DNA of 64,000 bases. Origin: Nocardia sp. BMG51109 (GTDB lineage Bacteria; Actinomycetota; Actinomycetes; Mycobacteriales; Mycobacteriaceae). Positions 40,722 through 52,104 of the stretch are shown here, one piece after another (position 1 is the stretch's first letter; each line of letters begins with the position of its first letter). Position numbers and translations under genes: made by a program. Under the pieces are notes generated by a model. That model was not told where the DNA came from, did no database searches, and was given only the letters and a program-made list of their open reading frames with translations. The stretch spans positions 5,270,001 to 5,334,000 of the forward strand of contig NZ_JAFQ01000004.1 in NCBI RefSeq assembly GCF_000526215.1, read 5' to 3'.

Positions 40722-41924
40722 ATGGCCGATCGCGTCGTACTCGCCTATTCCGGCGGGCTGGACACCTCCGTCGCCATCAGCTGGATCGGCAAGGAGACCG
40801 GGGCCGAGGTGGTCGCGGTCGCGATCGACCTGGGCCAGGGTGGCGAGGATATGGAGCTCGTGCGCAAGCGGGCGATCGACTGCGGCGCGGTCGAGGCCAT
40901 CGTGGTGGACGCGCGCGACGAGTTCGCCGACGAGTACTGCCTGCCGACCGTGCAGGCCAACGCGCTCTACATGGGCCGCTACCCGCTGGTGTCGGCGATC
41001 AGCCGCCCGCTCATCGTCAAGCATCTGGTCGAGGCCGCCGAGTACCACGGCGCAGGCACCGTCGCGCACGGCTGCACCGGCAAGGGCAACGACCAGGTCC
41101 GCTTCGAGGTCGGCATCGGCGCGCTGGCCCCCGACCTGAACGTGATCGCGCCGGTGCGCGACTACGCCTGGACCCGCGAGAAGGCCATCGCCTTCGCCGA
41201 GGAGAACAGCCTGCCGATCACGGTCACCAAGAAGTCGCCGTTCTCCATCGACCAGAACCTGTGGGGCCGCGCGGTCGAGACCGGCTTCCTCGAGGACCTG
41301 TGGAACGCGCCGACCAAGGACGTCTACGACTACACGGTGGACCCGACGGTCAACTTCGAGGCGCCCGACGAGCTGATCGTCACCTTCGACAAGGGCGTGC
41401 CGGTGGCCATCGACGGCCGCCCGGTCAGCGTGCTGGAGGCGATCACCGAGCTGAACCGGCGCGCCGGGCGCCAGGGCGTGGGCCGGCTGGACATGGTCGA
41501 GGACCGCCTGGTCGGCATCAAGAGCCGCGAGATCTACGAGGCCCCGGGCGCCATCGCGCTGATCGCCGCGCACCAGGAGCTGGAGGCGGTCACCGTCGAG
41601 CGCGAGCTGGGCCGGTACAAGCGCCAGGTGGAGCAGCGCTGGGGCGAGCTGGTCTACGACGGCCTGTGGTTCTCCCCGCTCAAGCGCGCGCTGGACGCGT
41701 TCGTGCGCGACACCCAGGAGCACGTGTCCGGGCAGATCCGGATGGTGCTGCACGGCGGCACCGTGGTCGTCAACGGCCGCCGCAGCGAGGAGTCGCTCTA
41801 CGACTTCAACCTCGCCACCTACGACGAGGGCGATTCCTTCGACCAGTCGCTCGCCAAGGGCTTCGTGCAGATCCACGGCCTGTCGTCGAAGGTCGCCGCG
41901 CGCCGGGATCTGGGTAAGAAGTAG
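40722..41924 (+). CDS. argG: argininosuccinate synthase
   Basis: 400 residues. It joins citrulline and aspartate using ATP. The pyrophosphatase P-loop AYSGGLDTS is at residues 8-16; [14 protein letters not shown] and [12 protein letters not shown] are also diagnostic. It has the normal family length. ATG 40722 follows GAGGAG. It is transcribed alone from its own ARG-box-controlled promoter, unlike the tight argCJBDFR block. Confidence 0.97.
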   Translation: MADRVVLAYSGGLDTSVAISWIGKETGAEVVAVAIDLGQGGEDMELVRKRAIDCGAVEAIVVDARDEFADEYCLPTVQANALYMGRYPLVSAISRPLIVKHLVEAAEYHGAGTVAHGCTGKGNDQVRFEVGIGALAPDLNVIAPVRDYAWTREKAIAFAEENSLPITVTKKSPFSIDQNLWGRAVETGFLEDLWNAPTKDVYDYTVDPTVNFEAPDELIVTFDKGVPVAIDGRPVSVLEAITELNRRAGRQGVGRLDMVEDRLVGIKSREIYEAPGAIALIAAHQELEAVTVERELGRYKRQVEQRWGELVYDGLWFSPLKRALDAFVRDTQEHVSGQIRMVLHGGTVVVNGRRSEESLYDFNLATYDEGDSFDQSLAKGFVQIHGLSSKVAARRDLGKK

Positions 41925-42398
41925 CGACCGCGGGGTGCGCCGGAGAATCCCGCGAGGGACGGCCTGTGCCGGGCACTCGATATCGTGTGGGCGGCCGGCG
42001 CGGGTCCGCCGTGTTCCGGTCGTCGCAGGCAGGATCGGAGGTCGGGCCCGGCCCCGGACCGGCGATTGCCGTGCGGCCGTCGGTGCACGAAGCCTCATCG
42101 GCCATGGCCGCGAAGCTGCGTCGTGATGAGGCGCGGTAGCCGTGCTCCGATGGATCGGCACCGTCGACAGGCGGCCCGGGTGCGACCGTGACGCGAGGGC
42201 TCGTGGTGCGCCGTGCCGCCGGGGCGGCGATCGCGAATCCGTGGACCGGGCGAGTGCCGGCCGGTGGTGCCTCGCGTGTCGGGGCAGTGCGGAACCCGGC
42301 ACACAGCGCCGGGACTACGGTGGTCGCAGAGTCGGCCGGGCGCGGCGAACCGCCCGCCCGGCGAGGCATGGTTCGGCAGGGAACGAGGAGGTCGTCCG
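41925..42398. other. 474-bp intergenic region between argG and the methyltransferase gene
   Basis: No gene is seen. A weak hairpin (41929-41934 with 41949-41954) may end argG, and GCCTCATC/GATGAGGC (42092-42099, 42125-42132) forms another dyad. No ARG box was found before this second unit. Confidence 0.45.
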
Positions 42399-44731
<2,333 letters not shown>

Positions 44732-44764
44732 TCCCCGATCTGCCGAGCGCGGAACCGCAGACGA

Positions 44765-44782
44765 TATAACATTCATGTTATA
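44765..44782. promoter_or_regulatory. AT-rich perfect palindrome upstream of XRE gene
   Basis: TATAACAT-TC-ATGTTATA: perfect 8-bp arms with a 2-bp spacer, in a GC-rich background. Probably the operator of the HTH gene 200 bp downstream, overlapping a -10-like TATAAG. Confidence 0.6.
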
Positions 44783-44980
44783 AGATGGGTGCTTACGGCC
44801 GGTGGACTACAGCGGTTCGACCCAGTCGGCAACGACTGCGGGGAGACCGTGCTGCGCCGGGGCGATCCCGTGGTCACAGGCGCAGCGCTGCCCGGCGAGC
44901 CGGGACCGACCGACCGCCGGCGTTCGGAAGCGCGACGGTGCGACCGGCGTCCGTCCGGTCGGGGCGGAGGAGTGGATTCG

Positions 44981-45280
44981 ATGGGTGCACATAAGAGTTG
45001 GGCCGAGTTGCGTGCCGAGGCGCTGTCACATCCCGGTGCCAGTGGTGCCTACGAGGCCGCACGTATCCGCTTCGAGGTGGGTGAAGCCGTACGGGAGCGT
45101 CGGCGGCAACTCGGTCTGACGCAGGCCGAGCTGGCTGAGTGGGCCGGTCTGAAGCAGCCCGCGGTGGCGCGCCTGGAGGGCGGCGGGACGATGCCGACGA
45201 TCCCCGTCCTGGAGCGCATTGCTCAGGCGCTGGAGGTACGGCTGAGTGTCGAATTCCACCCGCTGCGCGAGGCCGGCTGA
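44981..45280 (+). CDS. XRE-family HTH protein, antitoxin-like
   Basis: 99 residues. The Cro/C1 helix-turn-helix is LGLTQAELAEWAGLKQPAVA (about 50-69), followed by RLEGGGTMPTIPVLERIAQA. The layout, a short N-terminal SWAELRAEALSHPGA plus HTH, is that of HigA-type antitoxins, which usually pair with an upstream RelE/HigB toxin. No toxin frame is seen in the 197 bp between the palindrome and this gene, or after it. ATG 44981 follows GGAGGAG. It may be an orphan antitoxin or a stand-alone repressor that regulates itself. Confidence 0.82.
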   Translation: MGAHKSWAELRAEALSHPGASGAYEAARIRFEVGEAVRERRRQLGLTQAELAEWAGLKQPAVARLEGGGTMPTIPVLERIAQALEVRLSVEFHPLREAG

Positions 45281-45453
45281 GCGGTCCCGGGCCGTCCGGC
45301 CTCGGACCTGAAGCTGCCTGTGGTGGTTGTGGTTCCCGGGTAACCCGCCGATGAACCCGGGGTGCTCCGGTGCGGTGAGCGGAAACGTGGTGGGTTCCGG
45401 CGGTGCGGCGTACCGTTGTGCCGTCGGGAGGACGACCGGGTGGAGGGCTCGAC

Positions 45454-45912
45454 ATGAGTGGTGGTACACAGGGTTCCGTCGCATTGCTGCCGGGATGGTT
45501 GAAGTATCTGAACCGGGTGGTCATCTTCCTGCAGCGGCGGGGGATCGCGTTCTTCACGTTTCATCTGCTGACGGTGCCGGGGCGGAAGTCCGGGAAGATG
45601 TTCACCACGCCGGTGTCGCCGTTCGTGGTGGAGGGTAAGCAGTACATCTTGTCGGTCGGGCCGACCGGCTGGGTGAAGAACGCGCGGGTGTCCGGCTGGG
45701 GGCTGCTGGCGCGCGGTAAAGATGAGCGGCGGGTCGCGCTCGTCGAGGTCGGGCCGGAGGAGCGGCGGCCGGTGGTGCGCGAGTTCCCGGTGCAGGTGCC
45801 GCGGGGTGTCGAGTTCTTCCTGCGGACCGGTGCGGTGCGGCCGCCCGGTGATTCCGACGCGTTCGAGGCCGCGGCCGATGGCCTGGTCTGCTTCCGCGTG
45901 GACCCGGGCTGA
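45454..45912 (+). CDS. F420-type nitroreductase/quinone reductase family protein (DDN-like)
   Basis: 152 residues of the split-barrel deazaflavin-dependent reductase family. Characteristic segments are LTVPGRKSGKMFTTPVSPF, YILSVGPTGWVKN and the following basic stretch. Members use F420H2 to reduce quinones or nitroimidazoles; some are only F420 or heme binders. The N-terminal WLKYLNRVVIFLQRRG is amphipathic and may touch the membrane, as in Ddn. ATG 45454 follows GGAGGG. No operon partner. Confidence 0.85.
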   Translation: MSGGTQGSVALLPGWLKYLNRVVIFLQRRGIAFFTFHLLTVPGRKSGKMFTTPVSPFVVEGKQYILSVGPTGWVKNARVSGWGLLARGKDERRVALVEVGPEERRPVVREFPVQVPRGVEFFLRTGAVRPPGDSDAFEAAADGLVCFRVDPG

Positions 45913-46076
45913 TCGAATCCGATGCCGCCGGCGAATATTCGGCGGTACCCGGCCGCGGCGGGGCCGGCCGGAGCGGTTCGGCCACCTGCCCGCAACCGCG
46001 CCACGGCCCGGGCGGCCGGCGGTGGCGAGCGGCCGCGGTGTCGGTGGCCCGGACGCCCGGCCGATATCCTGCGGCC

Positions 46077-46400
46077 ATGACGTTCCTGCTGCTTGTCCTG
46101 GCCATCGCGTCCGAGGTGACGGCGACCGTGTCGCTGAAGCTGTCCGAGGGATTCACCAAGCTGGTGCCGTCGATCATCGTGGTGGCCGGGTATGGGGGAG
46201 CGTTCTTCTTCCTGTCGCAGACGTTGAAGCGCGGCATGTCGATCGGCGTCGCCTACGGGGTGTGGTCGGCGATCGGTGTCGCGGCCGTGGCGACGATCGG
46301 CGCGCTGTTCCTGGACGAGAGCCTCACGGCGGTCCAGATGGGCGGCATCGTGCTGGTCATCGTCGGCGTGCTCGCGCTGGAACTCGGCGCCGCGCACTGA
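46077..46400 (+). CDS. small multidrug resistance (SMR) family transporter
   Basis: 107 residues with four transmembrane helices, the usual SMR size. The essential glutamate of helix 1 is present (E13 in IASEVTATVSLKLSEGF), and YGVWSAIGVAAVATIGALF (part of helix 3) holds the conserved Trp. It should act as a dimer exchanging protons for cations, either quaternary drugs or guanidinium. The sequence is closer in style to the Qac/EmrE branch than to Gdx/SugE. I looked for a guanidine riboswitch upstream and did not find one. Confidence 0.9.
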   Translation: MTFLLLVLAIASEVTATVSLKLSEGFTKLVPSIIVVAGYGGAFFFLSQTLKRGMSIGVAYGVWSAIGVAAVATIGALFLDESLTAVQMGGIVLVIVGVLALELGAAH

Positions 46401-46544
46401 CATCCACCGGCGCGGGATCGTCTCCGGAGGCGGCAGCGGTTCGCGCCTGATCTTCCCGATTCTCCTCCCGACGCCTCGCGTGAGCGTTAACATCGGCCGG
46501 GTGGACGGATGTCCGCGCCGTCGAAATTGCCGGGGTGATCGCTG

Positions 46545-47306
46545 ATGTCTGCCGTGGTTCTGGAAGCCGAGGGACTGACCAAGCGATACGGCGGCGTGGA
46601 AGCGCTGCGGGTAGCCAACTTTCAGGTCCGGGCCGGCGAGGTCACCGCGCTCATCGGCGATAACGGTGCCGGCAAATCGACACTGGTGAAATGCCTGTCG
46701 GGCGCCGAGCAACCCGACGGGGGACAGATCGTGCTCGACGGCGAGCCGGTGCGGATGGCGTCGCCGACCGCCGCGCGCCGGCTGGGCGTGGAGACGGTGT
46801 ATCAGGATCTGGCCGTCGCACCGGACCTCGATCCGGCGTCGAATCTCTACCTCGGCCGGGAGCTGTTCCGGCGCGGGGTGCTCGGGCGCCTGGGCATGCT
46901 GGACCGCAAGGCCATGAGAACCGAAGCGGCCGAACACTTCCGGCGGCTCGGGGTGACGCTGCCGCGGGCGGACGTGCCGATCGGGTCGCTGTCGGGCGGC
47001 CAGCGGCAGACCGTCGCGGTGGCTCGCGCGGTGTTGTGGGCGCGCCGGGTCGTGTTCCTGGACGAGCCGACCGCCGCCCTGGGCGTGGTGCAGCGCGAGC
47101 GGGTGCTGGAGGTGATCGGCCGCGTGCGCGATCAGGGCATCGCGGTCGTGCTGATCAGCCACAACATGCCCGAGGTGCTGTCGGTCGCGGACCGGATCGA
47201 GGTGCTGCGGCTGGGAAAACGGGTGGCGCGCTTCGGATCCGACGCCACCCTCGAACAGCTGGTGGGCGCCATGACGGGCGCCCTGACCCAGGAGGATGCC
47301 GCATGA
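46545..47306 (+). CDS. ABC sugar importer ATPase, single-domain (FrcA-like)
   Basis: 253 residues. Walker A GDNGAGKST, the ABC signature LSGGQRQ, Walker B VVFLDEP and H-loop LISHNMP are all intact. Partner genes are of the ribose/CUT2 class, where the ATPase is usually a 500-residue fused pair (RbsA); here only one domain is encoded, as in fructose-type FrcA systems, so it must dimerise. ATG 46545 follows GGGTGATCG. It overlaps the permease by ATGA. Confidence 0.92.
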   Translation: MSAVVLEAEGLTKRYGGVEALRVANFQVRAGEVTALIGDNGAGKSTLVKCLSGAEQPDGGQIVLDGEPVRMASPTAARRLGVETVYQDLAVAPDLDPASNLYLGRELFRRGVLGRLGMLDRKAMRTEAAEHFRRLGVTLPRADVPIGSLSGGQRQTVAVARAVLWARRVVFLDEPTAALGVVQRERVLEVIGRVRDQGIAVVLISHNMPEVLSVADRIEVLRLGKRVARFGSDATLEQLVGAMTGALTQEDAA

Positions 47307-48361
47307 GCGACACCGATACGACGGCAGCGGCGCCGGAGGCCGAGACCGCGGGGCTCCCGGAACCCACTGTGTGGCAACGGCTCCTGGGCACCAGCACGCT
47401 GTGGATCGGGCTGGTGCTGATCGTGCTCTACGCCGCGTTCAGCGTCGTGCGCCCGGACGCGTTCCCGACCCGGTTCACGCTGCAGACGCTGCTCATCGAG
47501 ACCTCCGTGCTGCTGGTGCTGTCGATCGGGATGACCTTCGTCATCGTCAGCGCCGGCATCGATCTGTCGGTCGGCATGGTGCTGATCTTCTCCGGCGTGA
47601 TCGGCGCCAAGACGATGGAGTGGCTCAGTCCGGGCCAGGACGCCACCGGGGCCGACTGGGGCATCGTGACGGCCGGGCTGCTCGCCTCGCTGGCCGGCGG
47701 GGCGTGCTGGGGTCTGGTGAACGGATTCCTGGTGGCCAAGGCCAAGATTCCGCCGCTGATCGTCACGCTGGGCTCGTTCGGCGCGGCGCTCGGCGCCGCC
47801 CAGCTGATCACCGGCGGCGTGGACACCCGCACGGTGCCCGACAAGCTGCGCAACTCACTGGGTTTCGGCACGGTGCTGGGCGGTGTCCCCGATCTGGTGC
47901 TGGTCGCCGCGGTCGTCACGCTGGCGGGCGCCTGGCTGCTGCACACCACCCGCTTCGGCCGCTACACCTATGCGATCGGCTCCGATACCGAGGCCGCCCG
48001 GCGGGCCGGCATCGGCGTCACCCGGCATCTGATCCTGGTGTACCTGATGGCCGGAACCCTCTCCGGGCTGGCCGGTTTCATGAATCTCGCCTATTTCGGC
48101 ACCACCACCATCGCCGGGCACGCCACGGACAATCTGGATGCCATCGCGGGCGTCGTGATCGGCGGGACCAGCCTGTTCGGCGGGGTGGGATCGGTGCTGG
48201 GCACCGTGATCGGGGTGTTCATCCCGTCGGTGCTGCGCAAGGGCTTCGTGATCGCGGACGTGCCGGTGTTCTGGCAGCCGGTCGCGGTGAGCGTAGTGCT
48301 CGTGGCCGCCGTGTGGTTCGACCAGATCCGCCGGCGCTCGCGTCGGGACCGAAGGCGGTAG
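47303..48361 (+). CDS. ABC sugar importer permease, RbsC type
   Basis: 352 residues with 8-10 helices. The CUT2 permease signatures are GMTFVIVSAGIDLSVG and GGTSLFGGVGSVLGT. The N-terminal 25 residues are acidic and Ala-rich. It overlaps the ATPase gene and is followed 48 bp later by the binding protein. The sugar is not identifiable. Confidence 0.92.
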   Translation: MSDTDTTAAAPEAETAGLPEPTVWQRLLGTSTLWIGLVLIVLYAAFSVVRPDAFPTRFTLQTLLIETSVLLVLSIGMTFVIVSAGIDLSVGMVLIFSGVIGAKTMEWLSPGQDATGADWGIVTAGLLASLAGGACWGLVNGFLVAKAKIPPLIVTLGSFGAALGAAQLITGGVDTRTVPDKLRNSLGFGTVLGGVPDLVLVAAVVTLAGAWLLHTTRFGRYTYAIGSDTEAARRAGIGVTRHLILVYLMAGTLSGLAGFMNLAYFGTTTIAGHATDNLDAIAGVVIGGTSLFGGVGSVLGTVIGVFIPSVLRKGFVIADVPVFWQPVAVSVVLVAAVWFDQIRRRSRRDRRR

Positions 48362-48409
48362 CTTGCGGGACCGGAAGTGACACAACCTATCTCGAAGGTG
48401 AGGGCGGCG

Positions 48410-49384
48410 ATGAGGACCGGAAGACGGACCGCCGGAATGATCGGCGCCGCGGTGACGGCCGCGGCGATGCTGACCGGATGTGGTGGCACGGTGGGCGATT
48501 CGGGTTCGACCGACGCCCGCAGGCTCGTGCTCATCCCCGGTGTGGCCAACGAGCCGTTCTACATCTCGATGCAGTGCGGCGCGCAGGAGGAGGCGAACAA
48601 GCTCGGGTTCCGGCTGGACACCCAGGCGCCCACCCAGTTCGACGCGTCGCAGCAGACCCCGATCGTCACCGGTGTCATCGCGAACAAGCCCGGCGCCATC
48701 CTCGTGACGCCGACCCACGCGACCGCGATGGCCAGCCCGATCAAACAGGCCAGGGACTCCGGCATCGAGGTGGTCGAGGTGGATACCGCGCTCGACGACA
48801 CCTCGGTCGCGGTGTCCTCGATCTCCTCGGACAACCGCAAGGGCGGTCGGCTGGCGGCGCAGACGCTGTCGAAACTGGTGGGCGGCAACGGATCCGTGCT
48901 CACGATCAACACCAAGGCCGGCACCTCGACCACCGATCTGCGGGCGCAGGGCTTCGAGGACGAGCTGAAGAACCAGCCGGGGCTGGCGTCACTGGGTGTG
49001 CAGTACAACAACAACGAGGCCGCCCAGGCCGCCTCGATCGTCACCGCCACGCTGGCCGCACATCCGGATCTGGTCGGCATCTTCGCCACCAACCTGAGCT
49101 CGGCCGAGGGCGCGGCCACCGGCCTGCGCAACGCCGGCAAGCTCGGCCAGGTGAAGCTGGTCGGCTTCGACGCCAGCCCGAAACAGGTCGAGGACCTGCG
49201 GGTCGGCACGGTGCAGGCGCTGATCGCCCAGAATCCCGCCGATATCGGCGCGCAGGGCGTCGACCAGGCCGCCGCCGCGATCGACGGCAAGCCGGTGACC
49301 CGGAACATCCGGACCGACATGATCGCCCTCACCCGGGCCGATATGGACGCGAACGCGAAGTACTTCTACAGGAGCAAGTGCTGA
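48410..49384 (+). CDS. ABC sugar importer, periplasmic-type binding lipoprotein
   Basis: 324 residues of the RbsB-like (Peripla_BP_4) fold. The signal peptide MRTGRRTAGMIGAAVTAAAM ends at lipobox LTGC. The mature part carries VIANKPGAILVTPTHATAM and GFDASPKQVEDLRVGTVQA-type hinge segments. ATG 48410 gives an ideal lipoprotein signal; GTG 48377 would add 11 residues before it. It is the last gene of the three-gene importer, convergent with the threonine ammonia-lyase gene 23 bp away. Confidence 0.9.
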   Translation: MRTGRRTAGMIGAAVTAAAMLTGCGGTVGDSGSTDARRLVLIPGVANEPFYISMQCGAQEEANKLGFRLDTQAPTQFDASQQTPIVTGVIANKPGAILVTPTHATAMASPIKQARDSGIEVVEVDTALDDTSVAVSSISSDNRKGGRLAAQTLSKLVGGNGSVLTINTKAGTSTTDLRAQGFEDELKNQPGLASLGVQYNNNEAAQAASIVTATLAAHPDLVGIFATNLSSAEGAATGLRNAGKLGQVKLVGFDASPKQVEDLRVGTVQALIAQNPADIGAQGVDQAAAAIDGKPVTRNIRTDMIALTRADMDANAKYFYRSKC

Positions 49385-49407
49385 GCACCGGTCGTACGGT
49401 GTGCGGC

Positions 49408-50634
49408 TCAATCCTGTACGCGCACCGCGTATCCCGCGTCGCCCAGGGCCTCCAGCACGTCGCCGCGGTGGGTGGGGCCGCGGGTCTCGAGAGTGAGCAG
49501 GACCTCGACCTCGTCGACGGCCAGCCGTGCGCCGGTGCGGGCGTGCACGACGTCCAGCACGCTCGCAGCGCTCGCCCCGACGATGTCCAGCAGCGTGCCC
49601 AGGCTGCCGGGCCGGTCCGAGATCGTCACGCGCACGGCGAGATAGCGGCCGGCGGCGCCGAGCCCGTGGCCGATCAGCCGGGTCAGCAGCAACGGGTCGA
49701 CATTGCCGCCGGACAGGATCGCGCACACCGGTCCCCGCAGGCCGAGTTCGCCGGCGCGGCTCATCAGCGCCGCGACCGCCGCCGCGCCGGCGGGTTCGAC
49801 GATCAGCTTGGCCCGTTCCATGCACAACAGCAGCGCGCTCGACAGCGCGTCCTCGCCGACCGTCACCACGGCCGGGCCGTGCGCGGCCACCTGGGCGAAC
49901 GGCACCTCGCCGGGCAGCCCGACCGCGATACCGTCGGCCATCGTCGACATGTGTTCCAGCGCAACGGGTTTGCCCGCCGCCAGCGAATCCGGCCAGGCGG
50001 CGGCCCGCGCGGCCTGCACGCCGACCACCCGCACCCGCGGCGCCAGGTGGTGCAGCGCGACGGTGACGCCGGCGAGCAGCCCGCCGCCGCCTGTGGGCAC
50101 GATCACCGTGCCCACCTCCGGCAGCTGCTCGAGGATTTCCAGGGCCACCGTCGCCTGCCCGGCCACGATGTCGGGATGGTCGAACGGATGGATCGGCGTC
50201 GCGCCGGTCCGCTCGGCGAAATCCAGTGCGGCGGTGAGGGATCGGTCGACGTTGTCGCCCTCCTGATGCACGGTGGCGCCGTAGGCCCTGGTGGCCATGA
50301 GCTTCGGCAGCGACGCACCCACCGGCATGAACACCGTCGACTCGATCCCCAGCGTCGTCGCGGACCAGGCGACGCCCTGGGCGTGATTGCCCGCGCTCGC
50401 CGCGACGACGCCGTGCCGCCGGTCGGGCTCGCGCAGGTGGGCGATCCGGTTGTAGGCTCCACGCGGCTTGAACGATCCGGTGCGTTGCAGGTTCTCGCAT
50501 TTCAGCCACACCTCGCATCCGGTGCGCTCGGACAGCACCCGCGACGCCAGCAGCGGCGTGCGCCGCACGACCGGTTCCAGCAGCGTCGCGGCCGCCTCGA
50601 TGCGGCCGAGCCCGATCGGATCCATGGCGGTCAT
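49408..50634 (-). CDS. ilvA: threonine ammonia-lyase with C-terminal ACT domain
   Basis: 408 residues of fold-type II PLP enzyme. It deaminates threonine to 2-oxobutyrate. The cofactor lysine is K56 in GSFKPRGA; SAGNHAQGVA and PTGGGGLLAG bind the phosphate. A single ACT-like domain (about 330-408, starting VRVTISDRPGSLGTL) gives a short regulatory tail, as in the catabolic-type or short IlvA form, so isoleucine feedback may differ from the long form. Divergent from the GntR regulator gene, 138 bp apart, which may control it. Confidence 0.92.
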   Translation of the reverse strand: MTAMDPIGLGRIEAAATLLEPVVRRTPLLASRVLSERTGCEVWLKCENLQRTGSFKPRGAYNRIAHLREPDRRHGVVAASAGNHAQGVAWSATTLGIESTVFMPVGASLPKLMATRAYGATVHQEGDNVDRSLTAALDFAERTGATPIHPFDHPDIVAGQATVALEILEQLPEVGTVIVPTGGGGLLAGVTVALHHLAPRVRVVGVQAARAAAWPDSLAAGKPVALEHMSTMADGIAVGLPGEVPFAQVAAHGPAVVTVGEDALSSALLLCMERAKLIVEPAGAAAVAALMSRAGELGLRGPVCAILSGGNVDPLLLTRLIGHGLGAAGRYLAVRVTISDRPGSLGTLLDIVGASAASVLDVVHARTGARLAVDEVEVLLTLETRGPTHRGDVLEALGDAGYAVRVQD

Positions 50635-50772
50635 GCTGCCAGACGGGCCGCCCGGCGATCGGGAACGTGCCAGGTCGGCGGAGCGGTGTCGACCGAGCGC
50701 GGCCGAGATCGGTTTTCGCGATCGTCACACCGGCGACCGCTGCCGCACACATCGGTCGCCTAGCGTCGCTAC

Positions 50773-51498
50773 ATGGCCCCACGACGACACTCCGCTCTGC
50801 TCGCGAAGCTGGTGGTCGACGAGCCCGGCCGGCCGCAGATCATCCTCGGCGAACTGCGCCGGGTGATCCTCGACGGCGCGGTGCCGCCGGGGACTGCGAT
50901 TCCGGTCCGGGAGGTGGCGGAGCTGTTCGACGTCAGCCACATTCCGGTGCGCGAGGCGTTGAAGATCCTGCTCGGCGAGGGCCTGGTTGCCCACGAGCAG
51001 CACTCCGGTTACACCGTGGCGCGGTTGACCGCGACCGAGCTGCGCGAGATGTACCTCGTGCGGCAGGCACTGGAGGAGGCGTCGCTGGCCGCGGCCGTAT
51101 GCTGCGCCACCCCCTCGGACCGGGCCCTTCTGGTGGAGACCCACGCGGCGCTGGAACAGGCCATCCGCGACGACGATCCCGTCGCCTACCACCGCCGCTC
51201 GCGCCGGTTCCACCTCGCGCTCACCCGGCCCTCGCGCATGTTCCGGCTGCTGCACCTGCTCGAATCCGCCTGGAACGTCACCGAACCCGTGCAGTCCATG
51301 GTGCACGTGTCCCGCACCGACCGGGTGCGGCTGCACACGGACCACGCCCTCATGCTGGACGCCTTCCTGGCCGCCGACGTGCAGCGGTTGACCGCACTGG
51401 CCCAGCAGCATCACGTCCGGCTCGAGTCGGCGCTGGCGACGCTGCCCACCGACACCGGGCTGTTCGCCCCGCCGGACGACATCTCCTTCGCGCACTGA
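50773..51498 (+). CDS. GntR-family transcriptional regulator, FadR/FCD subgroup
   Basis: 241 residues. The N-terminal winged helix includes VREVAELFDVSHIPVREALK, the canonical GntR recognition helix. The all-helical FCD effector domain (about 95-230) keeps the histidines that bind a metal (RRFHLAL, HTDHALM, QQHHVRLE). FCD regulators sense small carboxylates or amino-acid-derived ligands. Divergent from threonine ammonia-lyase, so control of that gene is a fair guess. The last codons overlap the first of three 20-bp tandem repeats. Confidence 0.9.
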   Translation: MAPRRHSALLAKLVVDEPGRPQIILGELRRVILDGAVPPGTAIPVREVAELFDVSHIPVREALKILLGEGLVAHEQHSGYTVARLTATELREMYLVRQALEEASLAAAVCCATPSDRALLVETHAALEQAIRDDDPVAYHRRSRRFHLALTRPSRMFRLLHLLESAWNVTEPVQSMVHVSRTDRVRLHTDHALMLDAFLAADVQRLTALAQQHHVRLESALATLPTDTGLFAPPDDISFAH

Positions 51499-51546
51499 CC
51501 AGCGTTTTCGCGCACCGGCCGGTGCTCTCGCGCACCGGCCGGTGGC
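51487..51546. repeat. three tandem 20-bp repeats spanning the GntR stop
   Basis: Units start at 51487, 51507 and 51527. The first contains the gene's TGA; units 2 and 3 share TCGCGCACCGGCCGGTG. The ACCGGCCGGT core is self-complementary, so the units could form small hairpins between convergent genes. Confidence 0.8.
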
Positions 51547-51549
51547 GGC

Positions 51550-52104
51550 CTACCCGTCCTGCTCGTTGTCGCCGATGACCGTGAGCACCCCGGACAGCCA
51601 CGGCGTGTACCGGCTCGGATCGGCCGCCAGCGCCTCGGCCAGATCCGCCGGCCACACCCAGGCGTGGTCGGCGATCTCGGCCGGATCCGGGCGAGGCGGC
51701 CGGCCGTCGAACCGGCCGACCAGAACGTGATCCCACTCGTGCTCGACCCGGCCGGTGCCGGGATCGGCGGCACGATAGGTGAACGTGCCCACCTCGGTCA
51801 GCTCGGTGTGCACCCCGAGCTCCTCGACGAGCCGGTCGGCGGCCGCGGCCGCGATCTTGGTGCCCGGTGCCGGGTGCCCGCAGCAGGTGTTGGTCCACAG
51901 CAGCGGGAACCGGGTCTTCACCCCGGCGCGCTGCTGCACCAGCACCCGCCCGTCGGCATCGAACAGCAGCACCGAGAACGCCCGGTGCAGGCGGCCGGGA
52001 GCGGCGTGGGCCTGAGCCACCGGGCATGCCCCGATGGCCTGGCCGTGCTCGTCCACCAGTTCGACGGGTAGAGCCTCGCGATCGGTCACAGTTGCGCGGG
52101 TCAC
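51550..52104 (-). CDS. idi: isopentenyl-diphosphate delta-isomerase, type I
   Basis: 184 residues of the Nudix-fold type I isomerase. It interconverts IPP and DMAPP. The catalytic cysteine is in TNTCCGHP (Cys75) and the catalytic glutamate in EHEWDHVL (Glu121/123); both are intact, as is the metal-binding REL-like helix RLVEELGV. The GTG start (52104) overlaps the stop of the methyltransferase gene as GTGA, so its translation is coupled to the terpene operon. That position suggests it supplies DMAPP for geranyl diphosphate. Confidence 0.95.
   Translation of the reverse strand: MTRATVTDREALPVELVDEHGQAIGACPVAQAHAAPGRLHRAFSVLLFDADGRVLVQQRAGVKTRFPLLWTNTCCGHPAPGTKIAAAAADRLVEELGVHTELTEVGTFTYRAADPGTGRVEHEWDHVLVGRFDGRPPRPDPAEIADHAWVWPADLAEALAADPSRYTPWLSGVLTVIGDNEQDG

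Noticed and set aside
41806..42369. 187-residue minus frame between argG and the methyltransferase
   Set aside because: Low-complexity Pro/Arg/Ala composition, overlapping the 3' end of argG on the opposite strand.
44785..44994. 69-residue frame starting 3 bp after the AT-rich palindrome
   Set aside because: Arg/Ser-rich composition, no ribosome site and no similarity to toxin families; it overlaps the real HTH gene in another frame.
45913..46076. Guanidine riboswitch before the SMR gene
   Set aside because: Only one GC hairpin with ACGC loop was found; mini-ykkC needs two with ACGR, and no ykkC or guanidine-III core is present.
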